Below, one piece after another: positions 9,075 to 18,277 of a stretch of DNA of 64,000 bases. Under the pieces are notes generated by a model. That model saw only the letters and a list, made by a program, of their open reading frames with translations. It ran no database searches and was not told where the DNA came from. The stretch is from Ramlibacter aurantiacus (GTDB lineage: Bacteria > Pseudomonadota > Gammaproteobacteria > Burkholderiales > Burkholderiaceae_C). The position numbers and the translations under genes were made by a program. Where the stretch lies: NCBI RefSeq assembly GCF_016722895.1, contig NZ_JAEQNA010000004.1:337639-401638 (forward strand), read 5' to 3'. Each line of letters begins with the position of its first letter. The first letter of the stretch is position 1.

Positions 9075-10742
9075 ATGACAGAGCGCCCCTGGCTAGACGC
9101 CTATCCACCGGGAATGCCGGCCGACATCGATCCCTCGGCCTACGCGTCGCTCGTGGAGCTGATGGAGGAGAGCTTCCGCAAGCACGCCGACCGCCCCGCC
9201 TACGTCTTCATGGGCAAGAGCTACCGGTTCGGCGAGGTCGACGTCCAGAGCCAGGCGCTGGCCGGCTACCTGCAGGCGCTGGGCCTGGAGCGCGGCGACC
9301 GGGTGGCCCTGATGATGCCCAACGTCCCCCAGTACCCGGTCGCCGTGGCGGCGGTGCTGCGCGCCGGCCTGGTGGTGGTGAACGTCAACCCCCTCTACAC
9401 CTGGCGTGAGCTCGAGCACCAGCTGGCCGACTCGGGCGCCAAGGCCATCATCGTGCTGGAGAACTTCGGCGCCACGCTGCAGGCTTGCATCGCCCGAACG
9501 CAGGTCCGCCACGTGGTGTTGGCGGCGATGGGCGATCGGCTCGGCGTCCTCAAGGGCGCGGTGGTCAACCACGTCGTGCGGCGGGTGCGCAAGCTGGTGC
9601 CGGCGTTCGAACTGGCCGGCGCCGTGCGTTTCAACCAGGCGTTGGCGCGCGGCGCCCGGCAACCGTTCAAGCGTCCGGTGCTCGGCCCCGACGACGTGGC
9701 CGTGCTGCAGTACACCGGCGGCACCACCGGCGTCGCCAAAGGCGCGGTGCTGCTGCACCGCAACCTCATCGCCAACACCTTGCAGTCCGAGGCCTGGAAC
9801 GATCCGGTGATGCGCAAGGTGCCGCAGGGCGAAGCGTCCACCACGGTCTGCGCCCTGCCGCTCTATCACATCTTCGCTTTCACGGTGGGACTGCTGCTGT
9901 GCATGCGCACGGGCTCGCGCCTGATCCTGATTCCCAACCCACGGGATTGCGCGGCCCTGCTCAAGGCGTTGTCAGGGCAGGTCTTCCACAGCTTCCCGGC
10001 CGTGAGCACCTTGTTCAACGCCATCCTCAATCACCCCGACTTCGCCAAGGTGGACTGGTCCCACCTGAAGGTCTCGATCGGCGGAGGAATGGCGGTGCAG
10101 AGCGCGGTGGCCAAGCGCTGGCTGGAGCGCACCGGCTGCCCGATCACCGAGGGCTATGGCCTGTCGGAAACCTCGCCGTCGGTGAGCTGCAATCTAGTGA
10201 CGCGCCGCGACTTCAGCGGCAGCATCGGCCTGCCGCTGCCGTCCACCTGGATGCGCTGCATCGACGACGCGGGCGACGAGGTGCCGGTGGGGCAGCCCGG
10301 CGAGATCGCGATCAAGGGGCCGCAGGTCATGCCCGGCTACTGGCAGCGTCCCGACGAAACGGCCAAGGTCATGACGCCCGACGGCTTTTTCCGCAGCGGT
10401 GACATCGGCACCATGGACGAGCAGGGTTATTTCCGCATCGTCGACCGCAAGAAGGACATGATCCTCGTGTCCGGTTTCAACGTGTACCCCAACGAAATCG
10501 AAGACGTGGTCGGCAGCATGCCCGGCGTGCTCGAGTGCGCAGCCGTCGGCGTGCCCGATGAACGCAGTGGCGAGGCCGTGAAGCTGGTGGTGGTCAAGCG
10601 CGACCCCGCGCTTGACGAGCACCAGGTGCGTGAGTACTGCCGAGAGCGGCTCACGGGGTACAAGCGGCCGCAGCTGATCGAGTTCAGGCCCGACCTGCCC
10701 AAGACGCCGGTGGGCAAGGTGCTGCGCCGGGAACTGAGGTAA
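9075..10742 (+). CDS. fadD: Long-chain fatty acid--CoA ligase
   Basis: A 555-residue member of the ANL superfamily that activates long-chain fatty acids to acyl-CoA for beta-oxidation or lipid synthesis. The N-terminus (PWLDAYPPGMPADIDPSAYA) aligns with E. coli FadD. The AMP-binding P-loop YTGGTTGVAKGA is at about residues 212-223, the motif GYGLSETSP at about 360, and the C-terminal lysine of PKTPVGKVLRRELR near the end. GGAGG precedes ATG 9075 at good spacing. The stop codon is followed at once by repeat copy A, which probably acts as its terminator. Confidence 0.93.
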   Translation: MTERPWLDAYPPGMPADIDPSAYASLVELMEESFRKHADRPAYVFMGKSYRFGEVDVQSQALAGYLQALGLERGDRVALMMPNVPQYPVAVAAVLRAGLVVVNVNPLYTWRELEHQLADSGAKAIIVLENFGATLQACIARTQVRHVVLAAMGDRLGVLKGAVVNHVVRRVRKLVPAFELAGAVRFNQALARGARQPFKRPVLGPDDVAVLQYTGGTTGVAKGAVLLHRNLIANTLQSEAWNDPVMRKVPQGEASTTVCALPLYHIFAFTVGLLLCMRTGSRLILIPNPRDCAALLKALSGQVFHSFPAVSTLFNAILNHPDFAKVDWSHLKVSIGGGMAVQSAVAKRWLERTGCPITEGYGLSETSPSVSCNLVTRRDFSGSIGLPLPSTWMRCIDDAGDEVPVGQPGEIAIKGPQVMPGYWQRPDETAKVMTPDGFFRSGDIGTMDEQGYFRIVDRKKDMILVSGFNVYPNEIEDVVGSMPGVLECAAVGVPDERSGEAVKLVVVKRDPALDEHQVREYCRERLTGYKRPQLIEFRPDLPKTPVGKVLRRELR

Positions 10743-10823
10743 CCCCCCGAGCGCCTTGCGGCGCCTCCCCCCGAGGGGGGCGCAACCAGCGGCCCGGCCA
10801 AGCCGGTTCCGCGGTTGCTGCTG
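10743..10823 (+). repeat. Dispersed GC-rich intergenic repeat, copy A
   Basis: It starts with CCCCCCGAGCGCC directly after the TAA of fadD. It holds two hairpin elements (CGCC/GGCG, and a long C6-GA-G6 stem) and then AACCAGCGGCCCGGCCAAGC followed by CGGTTCCGCGG. The second half is nearly identical to copy C at 53684 (GACCAGCGGCCCGGCAAAGC, then CGGTTCCGCGG). Copies B and D are more diverged. Confidence 0.8.
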
Positions 10824-10908
10824 GAGGGACCTGTCGCGTCCCGACGGCCTCGCAAGCTAGTTTTATTCGGTGCGAAGATGGACGGGTGAACCTCAGGAGA
10901 ACGTGCCC

Positions 10909-11598
10909 ATGATCGCCATCGTTTCCGCCATGCACGAAGAGCTTTCCGCGGTGCTGGCGCTCATGCCGCACGAACAGCGCGAGCAGGTGGCTGGCCGCGA
11001 CTTCTGGCGCGGCGAGCTGCACGGGCATCCGGTGGTGGCCGTGCTCTCGGGCATCGGCAAGGTGGCCGCGGCCACGACGGCCGCCGTGCTGGCCCAGCGC
11101 TACGGCGTGCGCCAGATCGTGTTCACCGGCGTGGCCGGCGGGCTGGCGCCGCAGGTGAAGCGGGGCGACGTGGTGGTGGCGCGCAGCTTCCTGCAGCACG
11201 ACCTGGACGTGAGCCCGCTGTTCCCGCGCTATGAGGTGCCGCGGTACGGCAAGGCGGAGTTCGCCACCGATGCGGCGCTGAGCGACCGCCTGGCCGAGGC
11301 GGTGTGGCGTGCGCTGCCCGGCACGGCGCTGCACCAGGGCCTGGTGGTCAGCGGTGACCGCTTCGTCGACACCGCCGCCGAAGCCCTGGAATTGCAGCAG
11401 GACCTGCCCGATGCGCTGGCGGTGGAGATGGAAGGCGCGGCCATGGCGCAGGTGTGCGAGGACCATGGCATCGGCTTCGCCGCGGTGCGGACCATCTCGG
11501 ACCGGGCCGATGACGAAGCCTTCGGCGACTTCGTGAGCTTCCTGGGCGAGGTGGCCAGCCGCCACACGGCGGCGATCGTGCAGGCGCTGCTTACTTGA
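10909..11598 (+). CDS. mtnN: 5'-methylthioadenosine/S-adenosylhomocysteine nucleosidase
   Basis: A 229-residue cytosolic enzyme that splits adenine from methylthioadenosine and S-adenosylhomocysteine, linking methyl-group recycling to polyamine and autoinducer metabolism. It begins MIAIVSAMHEE, where the early glutamate is catalytic. VEMEGAAMAQVC (about residues 173-184) carries the ribose-binding Glu, and RTISDRAD the catalytic Asp. Length equals the family norm (230-240). ATG 10909 has CAGGAG just upstream. Its 3' end overlaps that of the convergent corA by 8 bases. Confidence 0.95.
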   Translation: MIAIVSAMHEELSAVLALMPHEQREQVAGRDFWRGELHGHPVVAVLSGIGKVAAATTAAVLAQRYGVRQIVFTGVAGGLAPQVKRGDVVVARSFLQHDLDVSPLFPRYEVPRYGKAEFATDAALSDRLAEAVWRALPGTALHQGLVVSGDRFVDTAAEALELQQDLPDALAVEMEGAAMAQVCEDHGIGFAAVRTISDRADDEAFGDFVSFLGEVASRHTAAIVQALLT

Positions 11599-12577
11599 GC
11601 CAGCCGCGCTTGCGGAAGTACCACATGGGCACCACGGCGCTGGACACCATGAGCGCCAGGGCGAAGGGATAGCCGGCGGCCCAGTCGAGTTCGGGCATGT
11701 AGCGGAAGTTCATGCCGTAGATGCTGGCGATCAAGGTGGGCGGCAGCAGCGCCACGCTGGCGACCGAGAAGATCTTGATGATCTTGTTCTGGTTGATGTT
11801 GATGAAGCCGACGGTGGCGTCCATCAGGAAGTTGATCTTGTCGAACAGGAAGGCCGTGTGGTTGTCCAGCGATTCGATGTCGCGCAGGATCTGCCGCGCA
11901 TCGTCGAACTGGCCGGCCGAAAGCATGCGGCTTCGCATCATGAAGCTCACCGCGCGGCGGGTGTCCATCATGTTGCGGCGGATGCGTCCGTTGAGGTCTT
12001 CCTGGCGCGCGATGCGGCCCAGCACCTCGCCGGCGCGTTCGTCCGTCACGTCACCGGCCAGCACCTGCTTGCTGACCTGTTCGAGTTCGTCGTAGATGCC
12101 TTCCAGCGTGTCGGCCGAGTACTCGGCGTCGGTGTCGAACAGGCTCAGCAGGACTTCCTTGGCATCCTCGATCAGGCCCGGTGCGCGGCGCGCCCGCATA
12201 CGCAGCAGGCGGAACACCGGCACGTCTTCCTCGTGGATGGAGAACAGCACGCCCTTGCTGCGCACCGATTCGTTCACCAGGTTGAGGATGAAAGCCACCC
12301 GCACCGTGCGCGGCTCGTCGTCGCCGGCGATCAGGAAGTCGCTGCGGATATGCAGGTCGCCGTTGTCTTCTTCGTAGAACCGCGCCGACTCCTCGATGTC
12401 CTCGTAGGTGGCGTCCTTGGGGATGGAGAGGTTGTAGTACTCGGTGACCCAGCGCGTTTCTTCCGGCGTGGGCGATTCGAGGTCGACCCAGATCGGCTGG
12501 AAGCGGGACAGCTCCTCCAGCGATTCGATTTCTTCCTGGAACAGGCGTCCGTTGACGAGCGTGAAGATGTTGAGCAT
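11591..12577 (-). CDS. corA: Magnesium/cobalt transporter CorA
   Basis: A 328-residue homologue of the pentameric Mg2+ channel CorA. A large cytosolic N-terminal domain (about 1-265) is followed by two C-terminal helices (about 269-290 and 302-322). The signature YGMNF (about residues 289-293) sits at the end of the first helix, as required for the selectivity loop. It ends with a basic tail (YFRKRGWLK), as in the family. The gene is monocistronic or leads nothing obvious; a 69-base gap separates it from the patatin-like gene on the same strand. Confidence 0.95.
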   Translation of the reverse strand: MLNIFTLVNGRLFQEEIESLEELSRFQPIWVDLESPTPEETRWVTEYYNLSIPKDATYEDIEESARFYEEDNGDLHIRSDFLIAGDDEPRTVRVAFILNLVNESVRSKGVLFSIHEEDVPVFRLLRMRARRAPGLIEDAKEVLLSLFDTDAEYSADTLEGIYDELEQVSKQVLAGDVTDERAGEVLGRIARQEDLNGRIRRNMMDTRRAVSFMMRSRMLSAGQFDDARQILRDIESLDNHTAFLFDKINFLMDATVGFININQNKIIKIFSVASVALLPPTLIASIYGMNFRYMPELDWAAGYPFALALMVSSAVVPMWYFRKRGWLK

Positions 12578-12646
12578 TGCTGCGTCCGTGACGGGGCCGG
12601 CAGTCGCGCGCGGGATGGGCAGGCGCTCGGCCTGCGGCGGCGTGGA

Positions 12647-13864
12647 TTATGCCCGCGCGAGCTCGTCCTGGTGGTCGAAGAATGCGAGCAATCCGACGCT
12701 GTTGGCGAGGGCGTCGCGCTCTCCCATCTCGATCAGCGCTTGCACGTACGGACCTTCGAACATCAGGTAGCTGGCGAGCGAGCCGCCCTGGCGCAGGCCG
12801 CCCAGGGCACGCCGGATGGAGCGGGGCATGGAGTTCAGGTGCTCCAGCGCGAGGGCGTCCACCGACTCGGAAGGTTCGAGGTAGAGGGTCTGCACCGGGC
12901 GGTACTTCATGGAGGTCGCGACATCGCGCGGCAGTTGCTCCAGCGTGCGGTTCACGCGGTGCGCCTGCTCCACGTCGGCTCGCACGGTGTCGTGGAAGAC
13001 GCCCGCCAGGGCGTGGCCGGCGATGCTCGAAAAGCTGGGCGGCCCGCCGTCCACGGTCCAGCCTTCGCTGCGCAGCGTCTTGCTGGCGCCGATCACAAGG
13101 ACCTGGTTGGCGCCCAAGCGCATGGCCGGCGCCAGGGGCGAGATCTGCCGCAAGGCGCCGTCGCCGAAGTACTCGCAGCGCTGGTCCACGTCGAGCGGCA
13201 CGGGTGGAAACACGAAGGGAATGGAACTGGATGCCAGCAGGTGATCCACCGTGATGGGCTGGAACTCGCCGCGCCGGCCCGGCTTTTTCCAGGGCCGCTG
13301 CGACGCGTTGTCCGCGGTGTGGCAGAAGGTCCAGTGCGTGCCGGTGCTGTAGCTCGATGCGGTGACGGCCAAGGCTTGCAGCCGGCCCGATCGCAGGCTG
13401 CGGTCGATTTCTGCCAGCGAGAAGCGCTGCGTGAGCGTGTCCAGCAGCGGCCGGTTGTCCAGCATGGCGCCCTCGCGCCGGGCGCGGCCCCACAGGTGCA
13501 GTGCCGTGGCCAGGCGGGAGACCCCGGTCCAGGCGCCGTCGGGAAGGCGGTACACCGCCTCGCTGACCAACTCGGACCAGAGGGCGCCCAGTTCATAGAA
13601 GGCCGCCAGATCCTGGTGGGCGTTGATGGCCAACGCGGTGGCGTTGATCGCTCCGGCCGAGGTGCCCACCACGATCTGGAATGGAAAAGGTGCGCCGTAC
13701 CCGAAGCGTTCTTCGATCAGGCCCGCCAGCCCCCGCAGCACGCCCACCTGGTAGGCGGCCCGGGCTCCGCCACCCATGAGCACGAGCGCCCGGACCGGTG
13801 GTGTCGGAGCAGGGTTGTCGGGTTGGAGGAGGACGTCGCTGAGCATGGCCGGCTGAGCAGCCAT
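12647..13864 (-). CDS. Patatin-like phospholipase
   Basis: A 405-residue protein with a patatin lipase fold in its first 250 residues. The oxyanion-hole motif GGGARAA is at about 32-38, the nucleophile elbow GTSAG at about 68-72 and the DG of the Ser-Asp dyad in FGDGALRQ at about 224. There is no signal peptide, so it is probably cytosolic or peripherally membrane-bound. The C-terminal 120 residues are not recognised. The likely activity is acyl-ester hydrolysis of phospholipids; the substrate is unknown. ATG at 13864 gives a 27-residue leader before the fold begins. Confidence 0.88.
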   Translation of the reverse strand: MAAQPAMLSDVLLQPDNPAPTPPVRALVLMGGGARAAYQVGVLRGLAGLIEERFGYGAPFPFQIVVGTSAGAINATALAINAHQDLAAFYELGALWSELVSEAVYRLPDGAWTGVSRLATALHLWGRARREGAMLDNRPLLDTLTQRFSLAEIDRSLRSGRLQALAVTASSYSTGTHWTFCHTADNASQRPWKKPGRRGEFQPITVDHLLASSSIPFVFPPVPLDVDQRCEYFGDGALRQISPLAPAMRLGANQVLVIGASKTLRSEGWTVDGGPPSFSSIAGHALAGVFHDTVRADVEQAHRVNRTLEQLPRDVATSMKYRPVQTLYLEPSESVDALALEHLNSMPRSIRRALGGLRQGGSLASYLMFEGPYVQALIEMGERDALANSVGLLAFFDHQDELARA

Positions 13865-13900
13865 GGTAGGGCAGCGGGCGACCTGGCGCCAGCAAAAAGG

Positions 13901-14503
13901 CTACTCGTTTCCATTCGTTTCAGTCGAAGGACGTACATCGCATTTGAGGATGGACTTCATGTAGGCGGTGCTGGCCGCCTCGGCCTCTGCGGTCTCGGCG
14001 GCACTGCAGTCGGCCGGCACCCAGCAGTGGTACTCCCGCAGGAAGGCGTCCGCCGCCGTCATCTGCACGCACATGTCGGTGGCCAGCCCGCATATCACCA
14101 GCTGGCGCGCGCCCATCTCGGACAGCAGCAGCTCCAGTGGCGAGCCGAAGAAGGCCGAATGGCGCGGCTTCAAGATGGTGATGTCGCTGTCCTGCGGCTC
14201 CAGCAGCCGGGCGATCTCGCCCACGTTGCCAGGGCGCTTGACGCAGTCCGCCACCAGGGTGCGGAAGTCGGACTGCCAGAAGCCGTAGTTGTCGTTGGCA
14301 TAGACGGCGGGGACCCCCTGCGCGGCCAGCCGATCCTTGAGCCGCCGCGTGGCCTGGGCCGCTGCCCGGGCCCTGGGGGCGAGCCGCTCGGCGCCTGGAA
14401 AATCCAGCGGATTGATGTAGTCGACCAGCAGCAGCACGCGATCGCTCTGCGGCGTGTCCGGGCGGCGGTGTTCGGAGCGTGGAGGAGGTGGCATGGCGCG
14501 CAT
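13901..14503 (-). CDS. Cysteine hydrolase, isochorismatase-like family
   Basis: A roughly 200-residue protein of the isochorismatase-like hydrolase fold. The expected D-K-C triad is visible: Asp in LLLVDYINP, Lys in ITILKPRHSAFF and Cys in CGLATDMCVQMTA. Family members hydrolyse amides such as nicotinamide or N-carbamoyl compounds; which substrate is used here cannot be told. ATG 14503 is chosen; ATG 14494 is equally possible, and the open frame upstream to 14647 looks non-coding. It follows the patatin-like gene's upstream end by 36 bases on the same strand, so the order of transcription is hydrolase then lipase. Confidence 0.82.
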   Translation of the reverse strand: MRAMPPPPRSEHRRPDTPQSDRVLLLVDYINPLDFPGAERLAPRARAAAQATRRLKDRLAAQGVPAVYANDNYGFWQSDFRTLVADCVKRPGNVGEIARLLEPQDSDITILKPRHSAFFGSPLELLLSEMGARQLVICGLATDMCVQMTAADAFLREYHCWVPADCSAAETAEAEAASTAYMKSILKCDVRPSTETNGNE

Positions 14504-14650
14504 CGTGCCTGTGGGTGGCCCCCGCGGCCGGCCGGATGCGGCCCACTCCGCGGAAGGAAGATTCCTACACAGCCGCGTCGGAACGTCCGACATACCGGCT
14601 GAGGCGGCTTCCCTACATTGGGCCCGATCGTCATCCGAAGTGCCCATCCC

Positions 14651-14842
14651 ATGATCCAGCTCGCGACCGACCCGAACGCCAGCCGCGCCGGCTGGCGACC
14701 TTCAACCTCTGCCGAAGCCGCCAAGCGCGCCTCGGCCCCCCGCGCCCGCGCGGGCCACGCCTGGCCTTTCCTGAGCAAGCTGGCCGAGCGCCCTGCCACC
14801 CCGGACTCGCCCAAGCCGGGCGGCCAGGACGGCGGCAGCTGA
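14651..14842 (+). CDS. Small hypothetical protein, 63 residues
   Basis: Opens MIQLATDPNASRAGWRPSTS. It is basic, Ala/Pro-rich and probably largely disordered, with one short hydrophobic patch (AWPFLSKLAE). No family is recognised. It is divergent from the cysteine hydrolase gene and lies 29 bases before a second small gene on the same strand. No strong ribosome site precedes it. It may be real because the pair occupies an otherwise empty 650-base stretch between known genes. Confidence 0.4.
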   Translation: MIQLATDPNASRAGWRPSTSAEAAKRASAPRARAGHAWPFLSKLAERPATPDSPKPGGQDGGS

Positions 14843-14871
14843 ACCCGCATCAAGTTGTAGCCGGAGTTCCC

Positions 14872-15072
14872 ATGGCCCTTGAAGTCACCGAGCGCACCCG
14901 CCCGATCGACCTGCCGCGCGACAAGCCGCAGGTGGACCGGACCGAACAGCACGCCAACCTCGATCGGCGCCCGGGGGCGCTGCTGCATCCCCGTGCCCGC
15001 AGCTGGCAACAGCTTGCGAAGCCCGCGAATTGGGACGCTTATCGCAAAGTGGCTGCGCCTGGCTGGCGCTGA
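14872..15072 (+). CDS. Small hypothetical protein, 66 residues
   Basis: Opens MALEVTERTRPIDLPRDKPQ and ends WDAYRKVAAPGWR. It is highly charged with three Trp residues, no membrane helix and no signal. GGAG stands 7 bases before the ATG, a proper ribosome site. A hairpin follows 18 bases after the stop, so the unit 14651-15113 looks like a small two-gene transcript. Not recognised as any family. Confidence 0.5.
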   Translation: MALEVTERTRPIDLPRDKPQVDRTEQHANLDRRPGALLHPRARSWQQLAKPANWDAYRKVAAPGWR

Positions 15073-15090
15073 GTCGCCACATTCTTCGCG

Positions 15091-15113
15091 ACGCCCTGGC
15101 TGGTCCAGGGCGT
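15091..15113 (+). terminator. Hairpin after the small-gene pair
   Basis: ACGCCCTGG-CTGGT-CCAGGGCGT, a perfect 9-base stem with a 5-base loop. The tail TGTCGCTTCT is only partly T-rich. Confidence 0.55.
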
Positions 15114-15297
15114 TGTCGCTTCTGAAGTGAAGGTGCTGGCTTGCGCTGCGTCAAGTGCCTGGCTATTCCCCCAAGGACGCGCCGCCATTCGGATTGAAAT
15201 TCAGCAGGCACCGGCGCATAGTGGCCCTGGGGTGCGCGAACTCCCGGGTTCGAGGCCACCCTTTCTCTGCCAGGCAAGTCAACACAGGAGAACGCCA

Positions 15298-15633
15298 ATG
15301 AACTTGACGATCAGCGGTCACCATCTTGAAGTCACGCAGGCTCTTCGCAACTACGTACTCGCCAAGCTGGAACGCATCACTCGTCATTTCGATCAGATCG
15401 AGGATATTCGCGTGCGACTGGTCATCGAGAACGAGACCGAGAAGGATCGACGGCAACGTGCCGAGTGCCTCATTCATGTGAAAGGCAGCGACCTGTTCGC
15501 CGAGAGTTCGCACGAGGACCTGTACGCGGCCCTGGACCAGCTGGCCGACAAGCTCGACCGCCTGGTGGGTCGATACAAGTCCAAGGTCCAGGAGCACCAC
15601 CACCGTACGCCCAAGCGACTCGCGGTCGCTTGA
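15298..15633 (+). CDS. hpf: Ribosome hibernation promoting factor HPF (short form)
   Basis: A 111-residue protein that binds the small ribosomal subunit and promotes 100S dimers or inactivates 70S ribosomes in slow growth. It begins [20 protein letters not shown], the typical N-terminus, and contains the conserved basic and acidic stretches of the beta-alpha-beta fold. It lacks the C-terminal dimerisation domain of long HPF, so it is the short type. CAGGAG lies upstream. It is followed by a clear terminator, then ptsN with its own promoter. rpoN, which usually precedes hpf in proteobacteria, is 28 kb away in this window (43801). Confidence 0.95.
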   Translation: MNLTISGHHLEVTQALRNYVLAKLERITRHFDQIEDIRVRLVIENETEKDRRQRAECLIHVKGSDLFAESSHEDLYAALDQLADKLDRLVGRYKSKVQEHHHRTPKRLAVA

Positions 15634-15639
15634 TTGGCC

Positions 15640-15663
15640 AAGGCGCCCGAGGGCGCTTTTTTT
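15640..15663 (+). terminator. Intrinsic terminator of hpf
   Basis: Stem GCGCC-CGAG-GGCGC extended by A-T and G-T pairs, followed by seven Ts. This is the clearest rho-independent terminator in the window. Confidence 0.85.
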
Positions 15664-15710
15664 GCGTCGGGCCCGTCCTGGCTCTGCGGTCGGGCAGGCG
15701 CGAGGTCGGG

Positions 15711-15718
15711 TGCATAAT
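15711..15718 (+). promoter_or_regulatory. Extended -10 promoter of ptsN
   Basis: TGCATAAT is an extended -10 element just after the hpf terminator. Only 10 bases separate it from the ptsN ATG at 15729, so a start site 7 bases downstream would leave a leader of about 4 bases. Confidence 0.55.
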
Positions 15719-15728
15719 TCACTCCCCC

Positions 15729-16196
15729 ATGAACCGCCTCGCGTCCATCCTGCCCGTCGCTCAAGTGCTCGTGAGCGTCGATGCCACCAGCAAGAAGAGG
15801 GCCTTTGAGGAAGCCGGGCTGCTGTTCGAGAACCTGCACGGGCTCTCCCGCGCCCTGGTGACCGACAGCCTCTTCGCCAGGGAGCGACTGGGCTCCACCG
15901 GGCTGGGCCACGGCGTCGCCATTCCGCACGGTCGCATCAAGGGCCTGAAGTCGCCCATGGCGGCCCTGTTCCAGCTGGAACAGCCGATCGGCTTCGACGC
16001 CCCCGACGAGCAGCCGGTCAATCTCCTGATCTTCCTGCTGGTGCCGGAGGCGGCGACGCAAAAGCACCTGGAGATCCTTTCCGAAATCGCCGAGCTGCTC
16101 AGTGACTCGCCGTTGCGCGAGAAGATGAAGAGCAGCGGCAGCGCCGATGAGCTGCATGGCTTGATCGCCAACTGGCAGTCGGCCCAGTCGGACTGA
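15729..16196 (+). CDS. ptsN: PTS IIA-like nitrogen regulatory protein PtsN
   Basis: A 155-residue EIIA-Ntr. The phosphorylated histidine is in [11 protein letters not shown] (about residue 66). In other proteobacteria it receives phosphate through EI-Ntr and NPr and controls K+ transport and nitrogen or carbon balance. The start is fixed by the family N-terminus (MNRLASILP); no ribosome site is present and the -10 box is very near, pointing to a leaderless message. hprK follows 25 bases later and is probably co-transcribed. Confidence 0.94.
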   Translation: MNRLASILPVAQVLVSVDATSKKRAFEEAGLLFENLHGLSRALVTDSLFARERLGSTGLGHGVAIPHGRIKGLKSPMAALFQLEQPIGFDAPDEQPVNLLIFLLVPEAATQKHLEILSEIAELLSDSPLREKMKSSGSADELHGLIANWQSAQSD

Positions 16197-16221
16197 ACGC
16201 CAACGTGACCGCACCCGCGCC

Positions 16222-17172
16222 GTGAAGCCGACGGTCGTCAGTGCCGATGTCCTGTTCGAGGACCATCGCGGGCAGCTCCGGTGGGAGTGGATCGCCGGCC
16301 TCGGCGCCTCCGAGCGGCGCTTCGACGAAGTGGCCATCCGGGCGGCTCGTTCCGGCGCTGACCTGGTCGGCTACCTGAATTACATCCATCCCTACCGGGT
16401 CCAGATCATCGGCGAGCGTGAGATCGCCTATCTGACCAATGCCACGCAGGACGACTGCGCCCGGCGTATCGCCCGCATCGTGACGCTGGAGCCGCCGGTG
16501 CTGGTGCTGGCCGACGGCCAGGTGGCGCCGGACGCGCTGATCGCCATGTGCGAGCGCGCCCAGATCCCGATGTTCGCGACGGCCGAATCGTCGGCTTTCG
16601 TCATCGACGTGCTGCGCGCCTACCTGTCCAAGCATTTCGCCGAGCGCACGTCCATGCACGGCGTGTTCATGGACATCCTCGGACTGGGCGTGCTGATCAC
16701 CGGTGAGTCGGGTCTGGGCAAGAGCGAGTTGGGCCTCGAGCTGATCTCGCGCGGCAACGGGCTGGTGGCCGACGACGCGGTGGACCTCTATCGCATCAAC
16801 CAGACCACCATCGAGGGCCGTTGCCCCGAGCTGCTGCAGAACCTGCTGGAGGTGCGCGGCATTGGCCTGCTCGACATCCGCGCGATCTTTGGCGAGACGG
16901 CGGTGCGCCGCAAGATGCGGCTGAAGCTGATCGTGCACCTGGTTCGGCGCGAGACGCTGGAGCGCGAGTACGAGCGGCTGCCCTACGAGCCGCTGACCCA
17001 GGACGTGCTGGGGGTGCCTATTCGCAAGGCGGTCATCCAGGTGGTCGCGGGCCGCAACATCGCCGTTCTGGTGGAAGCGGCGGTGCGCAACACCATCCTG
17101 CAATTGCGCGGGGTGGACACCTACCAGGAATTCGTCGAGCGCCATCGTCGCGCCATGGAGCGCGACCAGTAG
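16222..17172 (+). CDS. hprK: HPr kinase/phosphorylase
   Basis: A 316-residue bifunctional enzyme that phosphorylates or dephosphorylates the serine of HPr-like proteins. The Walker A motif [11 protein letters not shown] is at about residues 153-163, and the family signature [10 protein letters not shown] at about 209-218. The start is GTG at 16222, supported by the conserved N-terminus [10 protein letters not shown]. The gene pairs with ptsN as in most betaproteobacteria, where it is thought to act in a regulatory rather than sugar-transport PTS. rapZ, its usual downstream partner, is not next to it here; the convergent fur gene is. Confidence 0.95.
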   Translation: MKPTVVSADVLFEDHRGQLRWEWIAGLGASERRFDEVAIRAARSGADLVGYLNYIHPYRVQIIGEREIAYLTNATQDDCARRIARIVTLEPPVLVLADGQVAPDALIAMCERAQIPMFATAESSAFVIDVLRAYLSKHFAERTSMHGVFMDILGLGVLITGESGLGKSELGLELISRGNGLVADDAVDLYRINQTTIEGRCPELLQNLLEVRGIGLLDIRAIFGETAVRRKMRLKLIVHLVRRETLEREYERLPYEPLTQDVLGVPIRKAVIQVVAGRNIAVLVEAAVRNTILQLRGVDTYQEFVERHRRAMERDQ

Positions 17173-17212
17173 GAGCCTGGGCGGCAGAGGGACGGGCCCG
17201 CGTTGGGCCTTC

Positions 17213-17647
17213 TCAGGGCCGGCGTGGCCGGTGGGGACAATCGGCCTTGGTGCAGTGGGCGTACAGGCTCAGTGCATGGTCTGCGATCTCGAAGCCCTTG
17301 GCGGCCGCCACCGCATGCTGCCGCTTCTCGATCTCCGCGTCGTAGAACTCCTCGACCCGGCCGCAGTCCAGGCACACCAGGTGGTCATGGTGCTGGCCCT
17401 CGTTGAGCTCGTAAACCGCCTTGCCACTTTCGAAGTGGCTGCGCGAGAGGATGCCGGCCTGCTCGAACTGCGTGAGCACGCGGTACACCGTGGCCAGGCC
17501 GATGTCGGAACGCTCTTCGAGCAGCACGCGGAACACGTCTTCCGCGGTCATGTGGCGCTGCGCGCCTTTCTGGAACACATCGAGGATCTTCAGCCTGGGC
17601 AGGGTGGCCTTGAGTCCCGTGCTCTTGAGTTCGTCGATGTTTGTCAT
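17213..17647 (-). CDS. fur: Ferric uptake regulator Fur
   Basis: A 144-residue iron-responsive repressor. The winged-helix domain is in residues 1-85 ([37 protein letters not shown]). The metal-site segment [16 protein letters not shown] (about 88-103) keeps the His cluster and the CxxC zinc cysteines. Length fits the family. It is convergent with hprK and divergent from bamE, with only 70 bases to the bamE start; divergent fur/bamE is a common arrangement in betaproteobacteria. Confidence 0.96.
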   Translation of the reverse strand: MTNIDELKSTGLKATLPRLKILDVFQKGAQRHMTAEDVFRVLLEERSDIGLATVYRVLTQFEQAGILSRSHFESGKAVYELNEGQHHDHLVCLDCGRVEEFYDAEIEKRQHAVAAAKGFEIADHALSLYAHCTKADCPHRPRRP

Positions 17648-17684
17648 GTGCCGCGCTGTGCCAAGGCCAGCGAGGGCCGGCCGC

Positions 17685-17690
17685 TACAAT
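17685..17690 (+). promoter_or_regulatory. -10 box of bamE
   Basis: TACAAT, 27 bases before the bamE ATG and 38 bases from the divergent fur start. The -35 region is weak. Confidence 0.5.
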
Positions 17691-17717
17691 GGTTCGATCA
17701 TAAACGCCAGCCTCCTG

Positions 17718-18266
17718 ATGCCTGCCCCATCCCTTCGCCTGAGCCGCTTCGCCATGGCTGTCTTGGCCGGTGTCGCTCTGAGCGCCTGTGGGGCCCTGGA
17801 CTCCTCCACCAGCCGTCTGGCGTCCTCGCTCACGCCGCACCGGCCCCCGATCGTGCAAGGCAACTTCGTCTCGCGCGAGCAGGCCGAGCAGCTCAAACCC
17901 GGCATGTCGCGCCAGCAGGTGCGCGAGATCCTCGGCACCCCGCTGGTAAGCAGCCTCTTCCATGCCGACCGCTGGGACTACGTCTTCACCCTCAGGCGAC
18001 AAGGCCGGCCCGAGCAGTCGCACCACCTGACCGTGTATTTCCGTGGCGACGCCCTCGACCGGTTCGAGGCAGACAAGCTGCCCACCGAATCGGAGTTCGC
18101 CGACCAGATCGACACCCGTCGCCGTACGGCTCGCGTGCCGGTCCTCGAGGCCACCGAGGCCCAGCTGCAACGCTTCGAGCGGCCCGGAGCACCCGCCGCG
18201 CCCGTGCCGGTGCAGCCGCCCGCCAGCGCCAGTTATCCCCCGCTGGAGTCCAGCGCCGTCCGTTGA
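17718..18266 (+). CDS. bamE: Outer-membrane assembly lipoprotein BamE
   Basis: A 182-residue lipoprotein subunit of the beta-barrel assembly machine. The signal peptide ends in the lipobox LSAC (Cys about residue 24). The SmpA/OmlA domain follows with the marker segments [29 protein letters not shown] and WDYVFTL. The C-terminal 60 residues are Pro/Ala-rich and extended compared with E. coli BamE (113 residues), as is usual in Burkholderiales. dapB starts 11 bases after its stop, so the two are probably one transcript. Confidence 0.94.
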   Translation: MPAPSLRLSRFAMAVLAGVALSACGALDSSTSRLASSLTPHRPPIVQGNFVSREQAEQLKPGMSRQQVREILGTPLVSSLFHADRWDYVFTLRRQGRPEQSHHLTVYFRGDALDRFEADKLPTESEFADQIDTRRRTARVPVLEATEAQLQRFERPGAPAAPVPVQPPASASYPPLESSAVR

Positions 18267-18277
18267 ACAAGAACACC

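Noticed and set aside
15228..15250. Sigma-54-like promoter (TGGCCCTGGGGTGC) before hpf
   Set aside because: The spacing between the GG and GC elements is one base short of the required value and the flanks are poor matches.
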